From JAGVJT01 sp964513205 (lineage in GTDB: Bacteria > Pseudomonadota > Gammaproteobacteria > Legionellales > Legionellaceae), in NCBI GenBank assembly GCA_964513205.1, contig CAZELP010000013.1, forward strand, positions 1 through 50,438: a DNA stretch of 50,438 bases. The letters are read 5' to 3'. Under the pieces are notes generated by a model that had not been told where the DNA came from, did no database searches, and worked only from the letters and a program-made list of their open reading frames with translations. Made by a program: the position numbers and the translations under genes. This document shows, piece by piece, positions 49,211 to 50,438 of this stretch (position 1 is the stretch's first letter; each line of letters begins with the position of its first letter).

Positions 49211-50438
49211 CTATCGAAATCCTGGTGCATTTCCGTTGTCATAAGAGTAGTCATTAGATTCCGCTGACCTTATTCTTGTGACCTTATCTTTATAATCTAT
49301 CGGTTTAGACAAAATCCCACGCAAAATATTCTCAACAACTCTACGGTTTTCATCGAGACAGCAATCTAATACCAACGCTAAGTCTTGATCAGATTTGATA
49401 ATGAGAGGCAGTTGCCTGCTGATGTTTTCACAGACCACCGCGCATTCTGCCGGACTGAGATAGCGTAATACTTTTGCCAAATCACCAGCTGATGCTATTA
49501 AATGAAGCAATTGTGATTTCATCGTCTCATAAACCGCTGTACACTGCTCTGGATTGAGATAGTCTTCTAATACCGGTCCAAAATAACGAGCTGATGCTAT
49601 CAAATCAGGCAATCGCGCTTTCATTGCCTCACAAACCGCGGTGCATTGCTCCACAGTGAGATAGCGTAATATCATTAAATCATCAGCCGTATCTATTAAA
49701 TTAGCCAATCGCGCTTTCATCGCTTCACAAACTGCTGCACGCTGCCCCGGATCGAGAAGGTCTAATACTTGTTCAAAACCATAGCGTGATGTGATCAACT
49801 TAGGTAGCAGTGCTTTCATCGCCTCACAAACTGCCGTGCATTGTTTCGGACTGAGATAGGATAATAGCCGTCTAAAATCAGAGGCTGATGTGATCAACTG
49901 AGGCAATCGCACTTTCATCGCCTCACAAACCGCTGTGTATTGCTTTGGATTGAGCAATTGTAATAGCCGTCTAAAATCAGAGGCTGATGTGATCAACTGA
50001 GGCAATCGCGCTTTCATCGTCTCACAAACCGCTGTGGATTGTTCCGGAGTGAGATAGTGTAATACATCTACAAAATCATGGACTGATGTCAAACCATGCA
50101 ATCGCGCTTTCATCGTCTCACAAACCGCTGTGTATTGCCCTGGATTGAAAAATTGTAATACGTCTCTAAAATCAGAGGCTGATTTTATCAACTGAGGCAA
50201 TCGTGCTTTCATCGCCTCATAAACCGCTGTGCGCTGCTCTGGATTGAGACAGGATAAGACCAGTCCAAAATCAGAGGCTGATTTTATCAACTGAGGCAAT
50301 CGTGCTTTCATCGCCTCATAAGCCGCTGTGTGCTGCTCTGGATTGAGAAGAGCCAATACATTAAAAAAATCTCTGGCTGATGATATCAACTGAGGCAATC
50401 GTGCTTTCATCGCCTCATAAACCGCTGTGCGCTGCTCT
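49211..50438 (-). CDS. Tandem 33-residue repeat protein, incomplete at the right edge
   Basis: The gene runs off the window: the frame is open to 50438, so the start is unknown and the apparent ATG at 50410 is an internal repeat Met. The visible 399 plus about 9 residues consist of ten full repeats of 32-34 residues with the pattern MKARLPxLIxSAxDFxxVLxxLNPEQxTAVxEA, an eleventh degenerate copy, and a charged tail of about 50 residues. Each repeat looks like two short helices joined by a PEQ turn, so an alpha-solenoid similar in idea to TPR or HEAT is likely. I do not know its family; it is not a standard TPR, ankyrin or leucine-rich repeat by eye. Adjacent repeats are nearly identical at DNA level. 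Proteins of this kind are often host- or partner-binding, but that is inference. Confidence 0.8.
   Translation of the reverse strand, partial: EQRTAVYEAMKARLPQLISSARDFFNVLALLNPEQHTAAYEAMKARLPQLIKSASDFGLVLSCLNPEQRTAVYEAMKARLPQLIKSASDFRDVLQFFNPGQYTAVCETMKARLHGLTSVHDFVDVLHYLTPEQSTAVCETMKARLPQLITSASDFRRLLQLLNPKQYTAVCEAMKVRLPQLITSASDFRRLLSYLSPKQCTAVCEAMKALLPKLITSRYGFEQVLDLLDPGQRAAVCEAMKARLANLIDTADDLMILRYLTVEQCTAVCEAMKARLPDLIASARYFGPVLEDYLNPEQCTAVYETMKSQLLHLIASAGDLAKVLRYLSPAECAVVCENISRQLPLIIKSDQDLALVLDCCLDENRRVVENILRGILSKPIDYKDKVTRIRSAESNDYSYDNGNAPGFR
49424..50410 (-). repeat. Ten 99-bp tandem repeats
   Basis: Ten consecutive units of about 99 bp (range 96-102) encode the 33-residue repeats. Units such as those at about 49868-49900 and 49967-49999 share long identical stretches, indicating recent duplication or gene conversion. 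Further copies probably lie beyond the right edge. Confidence 0.85.

Noticed and set aside
49424..50410. CRISPR-like regular array
   Set aside because: The periodic 99-bp units are continuous coding sequence with no spacer structure and an open reading frame throughout.

Overview
The window looks like a chromosomal segment of a gammaproteobacterium of the order Legionellales. The evidence is a Legionella-type major outer-membrane porin (1756-2886, minus), several small beta-barrel proteins, a 4-hydroxyphenylpyruvate dioxygenase of the legiolysin type, a host-associated style of very large helical proteins, and moderately AT-rich DNA packed with short-overlap operons. I cannot fix the genus from sequence reading alone. 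No rRNA, tRNA, CRISPR array, insertion sequence, integrase or phage gene was seen, and no gap between genes exceeds about 300 bases.

Left part (1-7.0 kb): an unrecognised ORF at the edge, an exported family-3 glycoside hydrolase, the porin, then on the plus strand a beta-barrel protein followed by a cysteine-rich secreted protein whose middle resembles the double-psi barrel of GH45/expansin-type proteins, a tRNA-dihydrouridine synthase and riboflavin synthase. From 7.1 to 12.6 kb the minus strand carries a compact run bioB - rdgB - dsbD - SDR (YbbO-like) - membrane-anchored alpha/beta hydrolase. bioF and a second alpha/beta hydrolase (candidate BioH-type esterase) diverge from bioB across only 26 bp. 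Two tandem paralogous outer-membrane barrels, a small FlgM-like gene and a 1079-residue repeat/coiled-coil protein follow on the minus strand (14.4-19.4 kb).

Middle part (19.4-30.3 kb): hemL and mnmC (overlapping), convergent folD, rlmJ, a PhzF-family isomerase, then a propionate-catabolism operon prpB-prpC-prpD with a KgtP-like MFS permease. A 1449-residue helical-repeat protein of unknown function stands alone at 30.5-34.9 kb behind its own candidate promoter.

Right part (34.9-50.4 kb): a six-gene minus-strand operon for amino-acid breakdown (leucine-type dehydrogenase, O-methyltransferase, hpd, maiA, astD, astB), driven by a near-consensus promoter whose -35 box lies inside a perfect inverted repeat. 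Next come glycerophosphodiester phosphodiesterase, a cation:proton antiporter gene broken by a single-base frameshift, a cysteine-rich lipoprotein, and the pyruvate dehydrogenase operon aceE-aceF-lpd. After two REP-like hairpins, the right edge is occupied by an incomplete gene made of at least ten 33-residue tandem repeats.

Taken together, the metabolic genes describe an organism that burns amino acids and odd-chain/branched carbon to acetyl-CoA, pyruvate, succinate and fumarate, as intracellular Legionellales do. The items most worth a second look are the 33-residue repeat protein, the two giant helical proteins (one with a FlgM-like gene overlapping its 3' end), the GH45-like secreted protein, and the palindrome-controlled mixed amino-acid operon. 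All names come from reading motifs by eye; no database search was possible.
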